A stretch of DNA of 48,071 nucleotides, from positions 1 to 48,071 of the forward strand of contig QZFT01000060.1 in the NCBI GenBank assembly GCA_003600225.1. Reading direction: 5' to 3'. The notes below the pieces were generated by a model, which was not told the DNA's origin, did not search any database, and was given only the letters and a program-made list of their open reading frames with translations. The stretch is from Pseudonocardiaceae bacterium YIM PH 21723. Lineage in GTDB: Bacteria > Actinomycetota > Actinomycetes > Mycobacteriales > Pseudonocardiaceae. The translations under genes and the position numbers were made by a program. Below are positions 23,625 to 31,354 of this stretch, one piece after another. The first letter of the stretch is position 1, and every line of letters begins with the position of its first letter.

Positions 23625-25421
23625 TCAGGCGTCAGCGGCACCGGGGGTGCGACGGCGACGCCGCCTGCGCGGAGCCGAGGACCGGGTGCTCGCGGCGGCC
23701 GCGGTGTTCGGGGCCTCCGGAGTCGATTCGGTACCCGGGGCGCTGAACTGCACCGGCGCCAGGGGGTTGCCCGAGGGCGTCACCGGCACCGGAGCCGCTA
23801 CGGCCTCCTGCGGCGTGGCCTGCTGCTCGCCCGCGTCGCCGGACCGGGTCCGCCGCCGGGTGCGGGTACGGGCCGGACGTGGCTGACCCGCCTCGTCCGC
23901 CGGAGCATTGGTGGCCTCCGCCGCCCCGCCGGCGCGGGTGCGCTTGCGGGTACGGCTGCGGCTCCGGGTGGCAGTACTGGGCGCGGCGCTCTCGCCGTCC
24001 CGGCTGCGGCCACGACCGCGACCACGCTTGCTGTCGCCCTCGTCGTCGATCGGCTCGGCCTTCAGGCCCTCGCGGGTGCGCTGGCCGAGCGGCAGCCGGC
24101 CGCTGACATCCGCCGGGATGTCCAGGTCGGTGAACAGGTGCTTGGACGTGGAGTAGGTCTCCACCGGCTCCGGCTTGCCCAGGTTGAGCGCGTCGCTGAT
24201 CATCTTCCACCGGGACATCTCGTCCCAGTCGACCAGCGTGATGGCGACACCCGTGCGGCCGGCGCGGCCGGTACGGCCGATGCGGTGGACGTAGGTCTTC
24301 TCGTCCTCGGGGCACTGGTAGTTGACGACGTGCGTGACGCCCTCGACATCGATGCCACGGGCGGCCACGTCGGTGGCCACCAGCACGTCGATCTTGCCGG
24401 AGCGGAACGCGCGCAGCGCCTGCTCGCGGGCGCCCTGTCCCAGGTCACCGTGTACCGAGGCGACCGCGAAGCCACGCTCGGCCAGCTCGTCGGAGACCTT
24501 CTGCGCGGTGCGCTTGGTCTTCGTGAAGATCATGACCGACTTGCGGTCCTTGGCCTGCAGCACCTTGGCCAGCAGCTCGGTCTTGTCCATGGCGTGCGCC
24601 CGGTAGACGAACTGGGTGGTGCGCTCGTGCACCGCGCTGGAGTCCTGCTCCTCGGCCCGCACGTGCGTGGGCTGCTTGAGGAAGGTCCTGGCCAGGGTGA
24701 TGACCGGGCCGGGCATGGTCGCGGAGAACAGCATGGTCTGCCGCTCGTCCGGCACCATCCGCAGGATGCGTTCCACATCCGGCAGGAAGCCGAGGTCGAG
24801 CATCTCGTCGGCCTCGTCCAGCACCAGCATCCGGATCTTGCCGAGCACCAGGTGGCGCTGTTCGGCCAGGTCCAGCAGCCGGCCGGGGGTGCCGATGATG
24901 ACGTCCACACCCTTGCGCAGCGCGCTGATCTGCGGCTCGTACGGACGTCCGCCGTACACGCTGAGGATGCGGATGTTCATGTGCTTGCCCGCGTCGGCCA
25001 GGTCGTGTGTGACCTGGAGGCACAGCTCGCGGGTCGGTACCACGACGAGGGCCTGCGGGGTGCCGTCTCCCGGGGTGACGATCCGCTGGAGTAGCGGAAC
25101 GCCGAAGCCCAGGGTCTTGCCGGTTCCGGTGCGCGCCTGGCCGATGACGTCGTCACCGGGCAGCGCGATCGGCAGGGTCAGTTCCTGGATGGCGAAGGTT
25201 CGCTCGATGCCTGCCTCGTTGAGGGCCTGCACGATCTCCGGCCGCACGCCCAGTTCGGCGAACGTGGGGCTGAGCGGGGGCGGCGGGGCCACGGCCTGCA
25301 ACGGGTGGGACGTGTCCACGTCCTGCTCGATGCCCGTGGTGCTGTGATCCAGCGCCACCACTTCGGAGTCTTCGGTCGGTTGGGGATTTTCCTGCAGCGT
25401 CAGAGTGATCGCCTTCCTCAT
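23625..25421 (-). CDS. rhlE: DEAD-box RNA helicase (RhlE type)
   Basis: The 598-residue protein has all DEAD-box motifs: Q motif (FAIQELTLP), ARTGTGKT, PTRELCLQ, TPGRLLD, DEAD, SAT, then VATDVAARGID and HRIGRTGRAGR. The C-terminal 170 residues are low-complexity, rich in Arg, Thr, Ala and Pro with RGRGRGRSR, typical of RNA-binding tails. It corresponds to Rv3211 by position. I use the ATG at 25421, which aligns with a plausible start, but there is no good ribosome-binding site; starts nearer the Q motif are possible. A leader of about 260 bases precedes it. Confidence 0.88.
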   Translation of the reverse strand: MRKAITLTLQENPQPTEDSEVVALDHSTTGIEQDVDTSHPLQAVAPPPPLSPTFAELGVRPEIVQALNEAGIERTFAIQELTLPIALPGDDVIGQARTGTGKTLGFGVPLLQRIVTPGDGTPQALVVVPTRELCLQVTHDLADAGKHMNIRILSVYGGRPYEPQISALRKGVDVIIGTPGRLLDLAEQRHLVLGKIRMLVLDEADEMLDLGFLPDVERILRMVPDERQTMLFSATMPGPVITLARTFLKQPTHVRAEEQDSSAVHERTTQFVYRAHAMDKTELLAKVLQAKDRKSVMIFTKTKRTAQKVSDELAERGFAVASVHGDLGQGAREQALRAFRSGKIDVLVATDVAARGIDVEGVTHVVNYQCPEDEKTYVHRIGRTGRAGRTGVAITLVDWDEMSRWKMISDALNLGKPEPVETYSTSKHLFTDLDIPADVSGRLPLGQRTREGLKAEPIDDEGDSKRGRGRGRSRDGESAAPSTATRSRSRTRKRTRAGGAAEATNAPADEAGQPRPARTRTRRRTRSGDAGEQQATPQEAVAAPVPVTPSGNPLAPVQFSAPGTESTPEAPNTAAAASTRSSAPRRRRRRRTPGAADA

Positions 25422-25659
25422 GCCAGCACGCGATACCTCTGGTACGCGACCTCCGGGCCTGCCCCTCCAAGGCTGGCCCTCCGGTGCGTGGCCGGGCGTG
25501 GTGAGCCCTGGCTGCTGCGTGCGAGCGATCTCTATTTGGACGACCACTCGGCCGCCACCGTCTTTTCGTATCTGCTCCGGTGCGCTCGTCCCCTAGAAAC
25601 CGCGTGGCCGTCCCACCAGGTCAGCGGCCATCGGTGGTCGGCAACCTGTCGTCACGCGG

Positions 25660-25715
25660 TGCAAGGCACCTTGCATTACGCACGCAGTGTAGCGGGCAAC
25701 GCTTCCCACTGTCGT
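25660..25715 (-). promoter_or_regulatory. promoter and palindrome of the rhlE-like gene
   Basis: Minus-strand ACGACA (25715-25710) and TACACT (25691-25686) are 18 bases apart and fit a SigA-type promoter. Just downstream TGCAAGG-CA-CCTTGCA (25660-25675) is a perfect palindrome that could be an operator or the first hairpin of the mRNA. The remaining 240 bases to the start codon hold no convincing gene and would be a long untranslated leader, common for RNA helicases. Confidence 0.35.
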
Positions 25716-25785
25716 GTTATCTGTAAATCGTCACACCCGGGCGTGCGTCCCGGACGGCGCGGAATGAGGAGTTAGGCTCACCGGT

Positions 25786-26442
25786 ATGAGTGAGAGCGGA
25801 CAGTCCGTGGAGCCGGGAACCATCGATCTACTGGGCGCGCTGGCCTACGGAGAGCTGTCCGCGTTCGACCGGCTGACCGAGGACGCGCGCAGCGCTCCGA
25901 CCCTGTCCGGTCGCGCCGCGTTGTCGAAGATGGCCGCCGCCGAGATCGGTCACTACCAGCTGCTGGAGAAGCGGCTGGCCGAGCTGGACGTCGAAGTGGA
26001 CGCGGCGATGACCCCGTTCGTGGCCGCGCTGGACGCCTTCCACGCCTCCACCGCCCCGAAGACCTGGCTGGAATCGCTGGTCAAGGCCTATGTCGGCGAT
26101 GGCCTGGCCGCGGACTTCTACCGGGAGGTCGCCGAGTGGCTGGAGCCCGGCACCCGCACCCTGGTGCTGGATGTGCTCGCCGACACCGGCCACTCCGCCT
26201 TCGCCGAGCGTGAGGTCCTCGCCGCCTGCGAGGCGGACCGGACCGTGCGGGACCGGCTGGCGCTGTGGGGCCGGCGGCTGCTGGGCGAGGCACTGACCCA
26301 GGCTCAGTACGTCGTCGCGGAGCGCGACGCGCTGGCCGAACTGATCGTGCGTGGGTCGGGGGACCTCGCCGGAATCGCCGGACTGTTCAAGCGCCTGCAG
26401 AGTGGTCATGCCAAGCGGATGACCGCGCTGGGGCTGAACTGA
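25786..26442 (+). CDS. ferritin-like diiron protein (Rv3210c type)
   Basis: The 218-residue protein is all-helical with two Glu-x2-His-like metal motifs: [15 protein letters not shown] (about 46-60) and [13 protein letters not shown] (about 130-142). This is the ferritin-like fold related to tRNA hydroxylase MiaE, in the place of Rv3210c next to rhlE. The reaction is unknown. The ATG at 25786 lies 7 bases after TAGGCT (25773-25778), with no ribosome-binding site. Confidence 0.75.
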   Translation: MSESGQSVEPGTIDLLGALAYGELSAFDRLTEDARSAPTLSGRAALSKMAAAEIGHYQLLEKRLAELDVEVDAAMTPFVAALDAFHASTAPKTWLESLVKAYVGDGLAADFYREVAEWLEPGTRTLVLDVLADTGHSAFAEREVLAACEADRTVRDRLALWGRRLLGEALTQAQYVVAERDALAELIVRGSGDLAGIAGLFKRLQSGHAKRMTALGLN

Positions 26443-26642
26443 GGACTTTTTTTGGGAACTCCCCTGTAGTTCTCGGAGGTGGACTAATGAGGCCTGGTGA
26501 GTCAGCGCACCGGGGTGATGGGATCGTGTACCAACGGCACTGGAGTTCGCCTCCAGCGCAACGCTCGGCTGCTCGCACTGCCGGTAGCTGGGATAATGTG
26601 GATTCGTCAAGATCAGCAAACGCACGTAACCCGGAGGTTCGC

Positions 26643-26873
26643 GTGGAGGTCAAGATCGGCGTGGCGGATAGCCCGCGCGAGCTCACCGTGTCCAGCCCGC
26701 TCACGCCCGACGAGGTGGAGAAGCTGGTCAGCGACGCCCTGCGTGGCGGCGATGGTGTTCTCTCGCTGACCGACGAAAAGGGTCGCCGCTTCGTCATCCC
26801 GTCCGCACGGATCGCCTACATCGAGATCGGCGCCGCGGACACCCGCCGCGTCGGCTTCGCTGTCGGCAACTAG
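26643..26873 (+). CDS. DUF3107 small protein (TB9.4/Rv3208A type)
   Basis: The 76-residue protein begins MEVKIGVADSPRELTVSS and matches, from memory, the actinobacterial DUF3107 family that includes the 9.4-kDa mycobacterial antigen Rv3208A. It is probably a small beta-rich cytosolic protein of unknown function. The GTG at 26643 has GGAGG upstream. It is followed by a terminator. Confidence 0.85.
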   Translation: MEVKIGVADSPRELTVSSPLTPDEVEKLVSDALRGGDGVLSLTDEKGRRFVIPSARIAYIEIGAADTRRVGFAVGN

Positions 26874-26890
26874 CTCGTTCTCGCAGTACA

Positions 26891-26923
26891 GGGCGCCTTC
26901 CCGGGCTGGGGAGGCGCCCTTTT
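26891..26923 (+). terminator. intrinsic terminator after DUF3107 gene
   Basis: GGGCGCCTTCCC pairs with GGGGAGGCGCCC (one G-T wobble) and is followed by TTTT, a classical terminator 17 bases after the stop. Confidence 0.85.
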
Positions 26924-26951
26924 GCTGTGTCTGTGAGGGTGGGTCCGGCCT

Positions 26952-27432
26952 TTTGTCGAAGGAGGGCTTGGGAGGGGGAGACGGGCTGGGGGCCGCGTCT
27001 TTCCGGCCTTCGTGTCGGGTGGGGGCACGCCGGTCTGGTGGGGATGGGCCGCTTCCGCGGTGGACCTGAAGGACGCCATCGTTTACTTGAGCGCATTGAA
27101 GGCGTCCTTTGTTTACCTCGGGTAAACGGAGGACGCCTTCAGGTACTCGCAGTCCACAGTGGATGTCCACATCGTGGGAGCAGCGGCGTGTCGCGCCGTT
27201 TCTGCACCGTGTCGTCCCACTTGTCGCGTCTTTTTCCCACGACAAGTGCCACTTGTCGTGGGAAAAAGCCACGACAAGTGAGTAGGCGCCCCGCGCAGCG
27301 GCCCCGATCACCCAGACAGGCGTGCCCCCACCCAACACGCAGGCAGGAAAGACGAAGCCCCAGCCCGTCTCGCCCTCCAAAGCCATCCTTCGACAACAGG
27401 AAAGACGCGGCCCAAAGCCCTCTTTCGACAAC
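26952..27432. repeat. long inverted-repeat element, copy C, with an extra right end
   Basis: The left arm starts TTTGTCGAAGGAGGGCTTGG at 26952, the hairpin core (GGACCTGAAGGACGCCATCG onward) lies at 27062-27150, and the right arm ends CCATCCTTCGACAAC at 27397. Immediately after, 27398-27432 repeats a second right end (AGGAAAGACGCGG then CCCTCTTTCGACAAC), as if another copy had been trimmed to its tip. The core has the same orientation as copy B and the opposite of copy A. It lies between two converging genes. Confidence 0.72.
27218..27280. repeat. 63-bp cruciform-type palindrome inside copy C
   Basis: CTTTTTCCCACGACAAGTG (27230-27248) and its perfect complement (27250-27268) are separated by one base. 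Outside them CACTTGTCG (27218-27226) pairs with CGACAAGTG (27272-27280). Copies A and B do not carry this palindrome at the same place, so it is probably a later insertion into the repeat. Confidence 0.75.
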
Positions 27433-27452
27433 AGGCCAGAAGCAACAGACGA

Positions 27453-27773
27453 TCAGGCGTCCGGCGGCGTGGTCTCGTAGTGGAACGGCGGGCGGCCCAT
27501 GCCGGTGACCCGCAGCCGGCCCCACGGATCGGGGTCGGACAGCTGTCCCTCCGCCTCGCCCTGCGGGGTGCGCAGCACCACCTTCAGGCTCCGGCCACCG
27601 GTCAGCGAGGTCACCGCCTCGGACTGGTTCAAGCGCCCGTACCAGCGGAAACGTCCATCGATGGGCTCGAAGCGGCCACGCAGCTGCGCGGTCACCTCCA
27701 CCACCTGATCGCCGGCGATGACCGTGGCCGGCCCGCGATACTCCTCGCCGTCGTGCTCGTGGTCAGCGCTCAT
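27453..27773 (-). CDS. DUF4873 domain protein
   Basis: The 106-residue protein matches the DUF4873 pattern seen in actinobacteria: EEYRGPATVIAGDQVVEVTAQLRG, then FEPIDGRFRWYGRL. In other genomes the domain is often fused to, or next to, flavin monooxygenases and TetR regulators. It is a beta-rich cytosolic domain, function unknown. Its ATG overlaps the TetR gene stop (ATGA), so it is translated with the regulator. Confidence 0.78.
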   Translation of the reverse strand: MSADHEHDGEEYRGPATVIAGDQVVEVTAQLRGRFEPIDGRFRWYGRLNQSEAVTSLTGGRSLKVVLRTPQGEAEGQLSDPDPWGRLRVTGMGRPPFHYETTPPDA

Positions 27774-28510
27774 CGGGCCCTCCGAATGTCCGTGGGTCGT
27801 ACCGCGGCGGTCAGTTCCCCGATGTTCTCCACCGGGACATCCGGGTCGAGGGTGACGCCGACGCTCCTGGTCAGGCCCTCGATCGCGTGCCAGAGCACCG
27901 TGCACAGGTGGTGCGACAGCCGCTCCTTGCTCATCGTCCGCCGGTCCAGCCACCACGCGCCCGCCGTCTGCACCGCGCCGACCACCGCGTACGAGTACGG
28001 CTCGGCGCCCCCGCTGTCCAGGCCCAGCTCGGCCAGGAAGTCGCCGAGCAGCTGGGAGAGCAGGTTCGCCACCATGGACTCGTTGGCGTAGATCGGATCG
28101 GTCTCCACGTCGGCGAACGACCGGCGCACCATGAACTGGTACAGCTCCGGGTAGTCCTCGATGGTGTCCAGGTACGCGCCGATGATCCCCGCGATGATCT
28201 CCCGGGGGGTTCCGCTCGCGGTCAGCGTCGGCACGATCCGGCCGAGCAGGATCTCCGACGCACGCTGGCCCACGGCCAGGTACAGGTCCGACTTGTCGGT
28301 GAAGTGCCGGTAGAGCACCGGCTTGGTGATGCCCGCCTTGGCCGCGATCTCGTCCATGCCGACGCCCGCGCCGTGCTCGTTGATCGCCAGGATGGTGGCC
28401 TCCACCAGCTCGGCGCGCCGCTGGCTGCGGTGGGCACTCCAGCGGTCCCGGCGGGCGTCCCCGGTGCCGGCCGGCTCCTTTTTCGGCTTCCCCTTGACAG
28501 GCAACTTCAC
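27770..28510 (-). CDS. TetR family regulator of the AurF island
   Basis: The 246-residue regulator has a helix-turn-helix at about 45-70 (MDEIAAKAGITKPVLYRHFTDKSDLYLAV) followed by a helical ligand-binding domain. It is divergent from the first AurF gene across 61 bases that contain overlapping palindromes, so it likely represses both itself and the oxygenase operon until a small ligand binds. A basic N-terminal tail (KGKPKKEP) precedes the DNA-binding domain. The GTG at 28510 lies 8 bases after a -10-like TAGGGT. Confidence 0.85.
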   Translation of the reverse strand: MKLPVKGKPKKEPAGTGDARRDRWSAHRSQRRAELVEATILAINEHGAGVGMDEIAAKAGITKPVLYRHFTDKSDLYLAVGQRASEILLGRIVPTLTASGTPREIIAGIIGAYLDTIEDYPELYQFMVRRSFADVETDPIYANESMVANLLSQLLGDFLAELGLDSGGAEPYSYAVVGAVQTAGAWWLDRRTMSKERLSHHLCTVLWHAIEGLTRSVGVTLDPDVPVENIGELTAAVRPTDIRRAR

Positions 28511-28518
28511 AAGTTGGG

Positions 28519-28550
28519 ACCCTACCAGAAGTAACCGTTACTTCGAGTAA
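28519..28550. promoter_or_regulatory. TetR operator and divergent promoter
   Basis: AAGTAACCGTTACTT (28529-28543) is a perfect palindrome and overlaps a second one, TTACTTCGAGTAA (28538-28550), giving three alternating GTAA/TTAC half sites. The minus-strand -10 TAGGGT (28524-28519) of the TetR gene sits next to it, so bound protein would block the -35 region. Confidence 0.6.
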
Positions 28551-28571
28551 CACGAAATGGAGGGGATGAGC

Positions 28572-29462
28572 ATGCTGGACGTGAACGAGCGGGACAAGAC
28601 CGCCGGTCGGCTGCTGAAGTCCTCCGCGAAGAACTCCTACGATCCCGAGCTCGACATCGACTGGGACGCGCCTCTCGTGGACGGCCTGTGGGGGCTGCAG
28701 GAACACCGCAGCTCGCTGTACGGCACCGAGATCTGGCAGCGCATGCCGGTGGAGCAGCGGCAACAGCTGACCATCCAGGAATCCGCCAGCGTGGCGACCG
28801 CCGGGATCTGGTTCGAGATGATCCTGATGCGTGCCCTGCTGAAGCGCTCCTACCACGGCAATCCGCAGGATCCGCACATCCAGTACGCGCTGACCGAGGT
28901 GGCCGACGAGTGCCGGCACTCGATCATGTTCGCCCGGTACTCGCAGAAGGTCGGCCTGGCCGACTACCGGCCGCACAAGCTGGTGCACTTCGGTGCGCAG
29001 CTGATGAACGCCCTGGACACCGGGGCCGCGTGGATCTACGCCGCGATCCTGGTCGCCGAGGAGATCCTGGACCGGTTGCAGCGGGAGATGATGGTGGACC
29101 CGGCGGTGCAGCCGTTGCTGCGTCAGGTGAATCGGATCCACGTGCTGGAGGAAGCGCGGCACGTGACCTACGCTCGCGAGGAAGTGCAGCGGTACATGGC
29201 CAAGGCCGGAAAGGCGGACGTGTACTACAACCGCCTGTGGTCCTCGGTCGTTAGCTACTTCGTAGTCGAGAGCCTGATCAGTCCCCGGGTGTACGGCGCA
29301 GTCGGCCTGAACACCCGGGAGTGCGTGGCGGCCGCGAAGGCCAATCCCCACTGGCACGCCACGAAGCGGTACGCCGGAGAGAAGATCGTCGAGTTCCTGA
29401 ACGACCAGGGGCTCATCGGGCACCCGGGCAAGGCGCTGCTGAAGCGGGCTCACCTGATCTAG
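28572..29462 (+). CDS. AurF-type diiron oxygenase, copy 1
   Basis: The 296-residue protein belongs to the AurF/p-aminobenzoate N-oxygenase family (PF11583). All expected diiron ligands are visible: Glu in the ESASVATAGIWFEM helix, EVADECRHS (Glu-x2-His), AEEILDRLQ and HVLEEARHVTYAREE. AurF enzymes oxidise aryl amines with O2, but many family members have unknown substrates. I use the ATG at 28572, 6 bases after GGAGGGG; the ATGs at 28557 and 28566 overlap that site. The next gene is a paralogue, 12 bases on. Confidence 0.85.
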   Translation: MLDVNERDKTAGRLLKSSAKNSYDPELDIDWDAPLVDGLWGLQEHRSSLYGTEIWQRMPVEQRQQLTIQESASVATAGIWFEMILMRALLKRSYHGNPQDPHIQYALTEVADECRHSIMFARYSQKVGLADYRPHKLVHFGAQLMNALDTGAAWIYAAILVAEEILDRLQREMMVDPAVQPLLRQVNRIHVLEEARHVTYAREEVQRYMAKAGKADVYYNRLWSSVVSYFVVESLISPRVYGAVGLNTRECVAAAKANPHWHATKRYAGEKIVEFLNDQGLIGHPGKALLKRAHLI

Positions 29463-29474
29463 AGGGATGGTCCG

Positions 29475-30368
29475 ATGAGTCGCTCTGTTGCTGACCGGGA
29501 GAAGACCGCCGAGCGGTTACTGACCTCCTCCGCGCGCAATTCCTATGACCCCGAGGTGGACATCGCCTGGGACCAGCCCCTGTTCGAGGGGAAGTGGGGC
29601 TTTCCGGAGCACCGCTGCTCGCTGTACGGCACCGAGCTCTGGCAGCGCATGCCGGTCGAGCAGCGGCAGGCGCTGTCCGTGCAGGAGGCGGTCAGCATCG
29701 CGACCGTGGGCATCTGGTTCGAGATGGTCGTGATGAAGGTCCTGATCAACCGGGCCTACGAGGACGACTACTCCACCGGTCATCTGCGGTACGCGCTGAC
29801 CGAGGTCGCCGACGAGTGCCGGCACTCGACCATGTTCAGCATGTTCATCCAGAAGTGCGGGCTGGACGACTACCGGCCGCCCGCCCGGGTGTTCAACGCG
29901 GCCAAGCGGATCAAGCTGCTCGACGACGGGGGACCGGCGGTCTTCGCCTTCATCCTGCTCGGCGAGGAGATCCTGGACCGGCTGCAGCGGGAGTCGATGA
30001 ATGACGAGAGCGTCCAGCCGTTGATGCGGATGATGAACCGGATCCACGTGCTGGAGGAGGCGCGGCACGTCAGCTTCGCCCGCGAGGAGGTCGTGCGCGG
30101 GATGGCCACGCTCGGCCGCACCAAGACCGCGATCGCCCGGCTGCGCATCGGTGGCGCCGCCTTCGCGATCAGCAACATTCTGATCAGTCCCAAGGCGTAC
30201 GCCGCCGTCGGGCTGAACCAGGCGGAGGCGTACGCCGCCGCGCAGTCCAATCCACATTTCCACCAGACACTTCGTTGGGCCGGAGAAAAGATCGTCGGGT
30301 TCCTGGACGAGAACGGCCTGGTCGGCAACCCCGGGATGAGGCTATGGCGAAAAGCGCATCTGATCTGA
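29475..30368 (+). CDS. AurF-type diiron oxygenase, copy 2
   Basis: The 297-residue paralogue of the gene at 28572 is about 60% identical by eye and collinear along its length. It has the same diiron motifs (FEMVVMKVL, EVADECRHS, GEEILDRLQ, HVLEEARHVSFAREE). Differences concentrate in the segments between the metal helices, so the two may act on different substrates or form a heterodimer. It probably shares the operon promoter at 28550. Its last 25 bases overlap the hydrolase gene. Confidence 0.85.
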   Translation: MSRSVADREKTAERLLTSSARNSYDPEVDIAWDQPLFEGKWGFPEHRCSLYGTELWQRMPVEQRQALSVQEAVSIATVGIWFEMVVMKVLINRAYEDDYSTGHLRYALTEVADECRHSTMFSMFIQKCGLDDYRPPARVFNAAKRIKLLDDGGPAVFAFILLGEEILDRLQRESMNDESVQPLMRMMNRIHVLEEARHVSFAREEVVRGMATLGRTKTAIARLRIGGAAFAISNILISPKAYAAVGLNQAEAYAAAQSNPHFHQTLRWAGEKIVGFLDENGLVGNPGMRLWRKAHLI

Positions 30369-31282
30369 ACGTGCGACGCGGACCGTACATTCACGGACTG
30401 TTACCGCGCCCGTTCACGACCAGTGACGGCGTGCGGTTGCAGGTGATCGAGCAGGGCCCGGTGGACTCCGCGATCACGGTGATCCTCTGCCACGGCTGGA
30501 CCATGAGCCGTGAGGTGTGGCGGCCGATCGCCGCCGCGCTGCCGGACGCCTGCGGCCGCCCGGTGCGGATCATCTACCACGACTACCGCGGTCACGGCGG
30601 CTCCGATCCGGCGCCCTTCGGCACCGCGAACATCGAGCGCAACGCCGAGGACCTGGCCGAGCTCATCGAGGCCAGGGTGCCCGCGGGCCGGGTGGTGCTG
30701 GTCGGCCACTCGATGGGCGGCATGACGATCATGGCGCTGGCCCAGCAGCACCCGAAGCTGTTCGCGAAGCGGGTGGCGGGCGTCGGATTCGTGTCCACCT
30801 CCAGCGGCGGCCTGGACCAGCTCACCCTGGGCATGCCGGCGAGGATGGCCGAGCTGGTGAAGCGGATGGAGGCCTACCTGCGCACCCGGTTCGCCACGAC
30901 GAACAAGGCCGTCATCATGAAGCGGGCGGCCGTGCTGCGCCCCGGTATCCGGCTGCTCACCTTCGGCCGCAAGGCCCGCAAGACCGATGTGCACGCGGCC
31001 GCGCTGTGGCTGGCCAAGTGCCACCCGGCGACGGTGATCGGATTCCGTGAGTCGCTGAACCTGCACAACCGGCTCGAGGCCCTGTCCGCGTTCCGGAACC
31101 TGCCGGTCGAGCTGCTGGTGGGCGACAAGGACAAGCTGACCCCGCTGTCCCACTCCCGCAAGATCGCCCGCGAGCTACCGGAGGCCACCTTCACCGTCTA
31201 CCCGGACGCCGGCCACATGCTCCCCCAGGAACGCGTCGGCGAGGTCACCGCCCGCATCGCCGCCCTGATCAAGAAGGTCTGA
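30344..31282 (+). CDS. alpha/beta hydrolase
   Basis: The 312-residue protein has HGWTMSREVW (oxyanion region), the nucleophile elbow GHSMGG (Ser in LVGHSMGGM), the acid in LLVGDKDKLTP and the catalytic His in DAGHMLPQE. Substrate unknown; context suggests it acts on the same molecules as the AurF pair. The ATG at 30344 lies within the AurF2 end; the GTG at 30371 after the stop is an alternative start 9 codons later. Confidence 0.82.
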   Translation: MAKSASDLNVRRGPYIHGLLPRPFTTSDGVRLQVIEQGPVDSAITVILCHGWTMSREVWRPIAAALPDACGRPVRIIYHDYRGHGGSDPAPFGTANIERNAEDLAELIEARVPAGRVVLVGHSMGGMTIMALAQQHPKLFAKRVAGVGFVSTSSGGLDQLTLGMPARMAELVKRMEAYLRTRFATTNKAVIMKRAAVLRPGIRLLTFGRKARKTDVHAAALWLAKCHPATVIGFRESLNLHNRLEALSAFRNLPVELLVGDKDKLTPLSHSRKIARELPEATFTVYPDAGHMLPQERVGEVTARIAALIKKV

Positions 31283-31291
31283 CCTGTAGTC

Positions 31292-31346
31292 CCGAAGTTG
31301 ACGATGTTCGCGGCGAGGAACGAGCCCCGAACATCGTCAACTTCGG
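31292..31346. repeat. short palindromic repeat (PE1), copy after hydrolase gene
   Basis: CCGAAGTTGACGATGTTCG (31292-31310) and its exact complement (31328-31346) flank a 17-base loop (CGGCGAGGAACGAGCCC). It starts 10 bases after the hydrolase stop and ends 9 bases before the stop of the converging TetR gene, so it may also act as terminator. The loop is identical to that of the copy at 48023. Confidence 0.85.
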
Positions 31347-31354
31347 AGCGGTTG

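Noticed and set aside
5163-27432. CRISPR array made of the GAAGGACGCC repeats
   Set aside because: The short repeats are inverted and irregular, with no equal-length unique spacers and no cas genes.
28572-30368. Reading the AurF pair as part of an antibiotic biosynthetic cluster
   Set aside because: No polyketide, peptide or tailoring genes surround it; only a regulator, a DUF4873 protein and a hydrolase.
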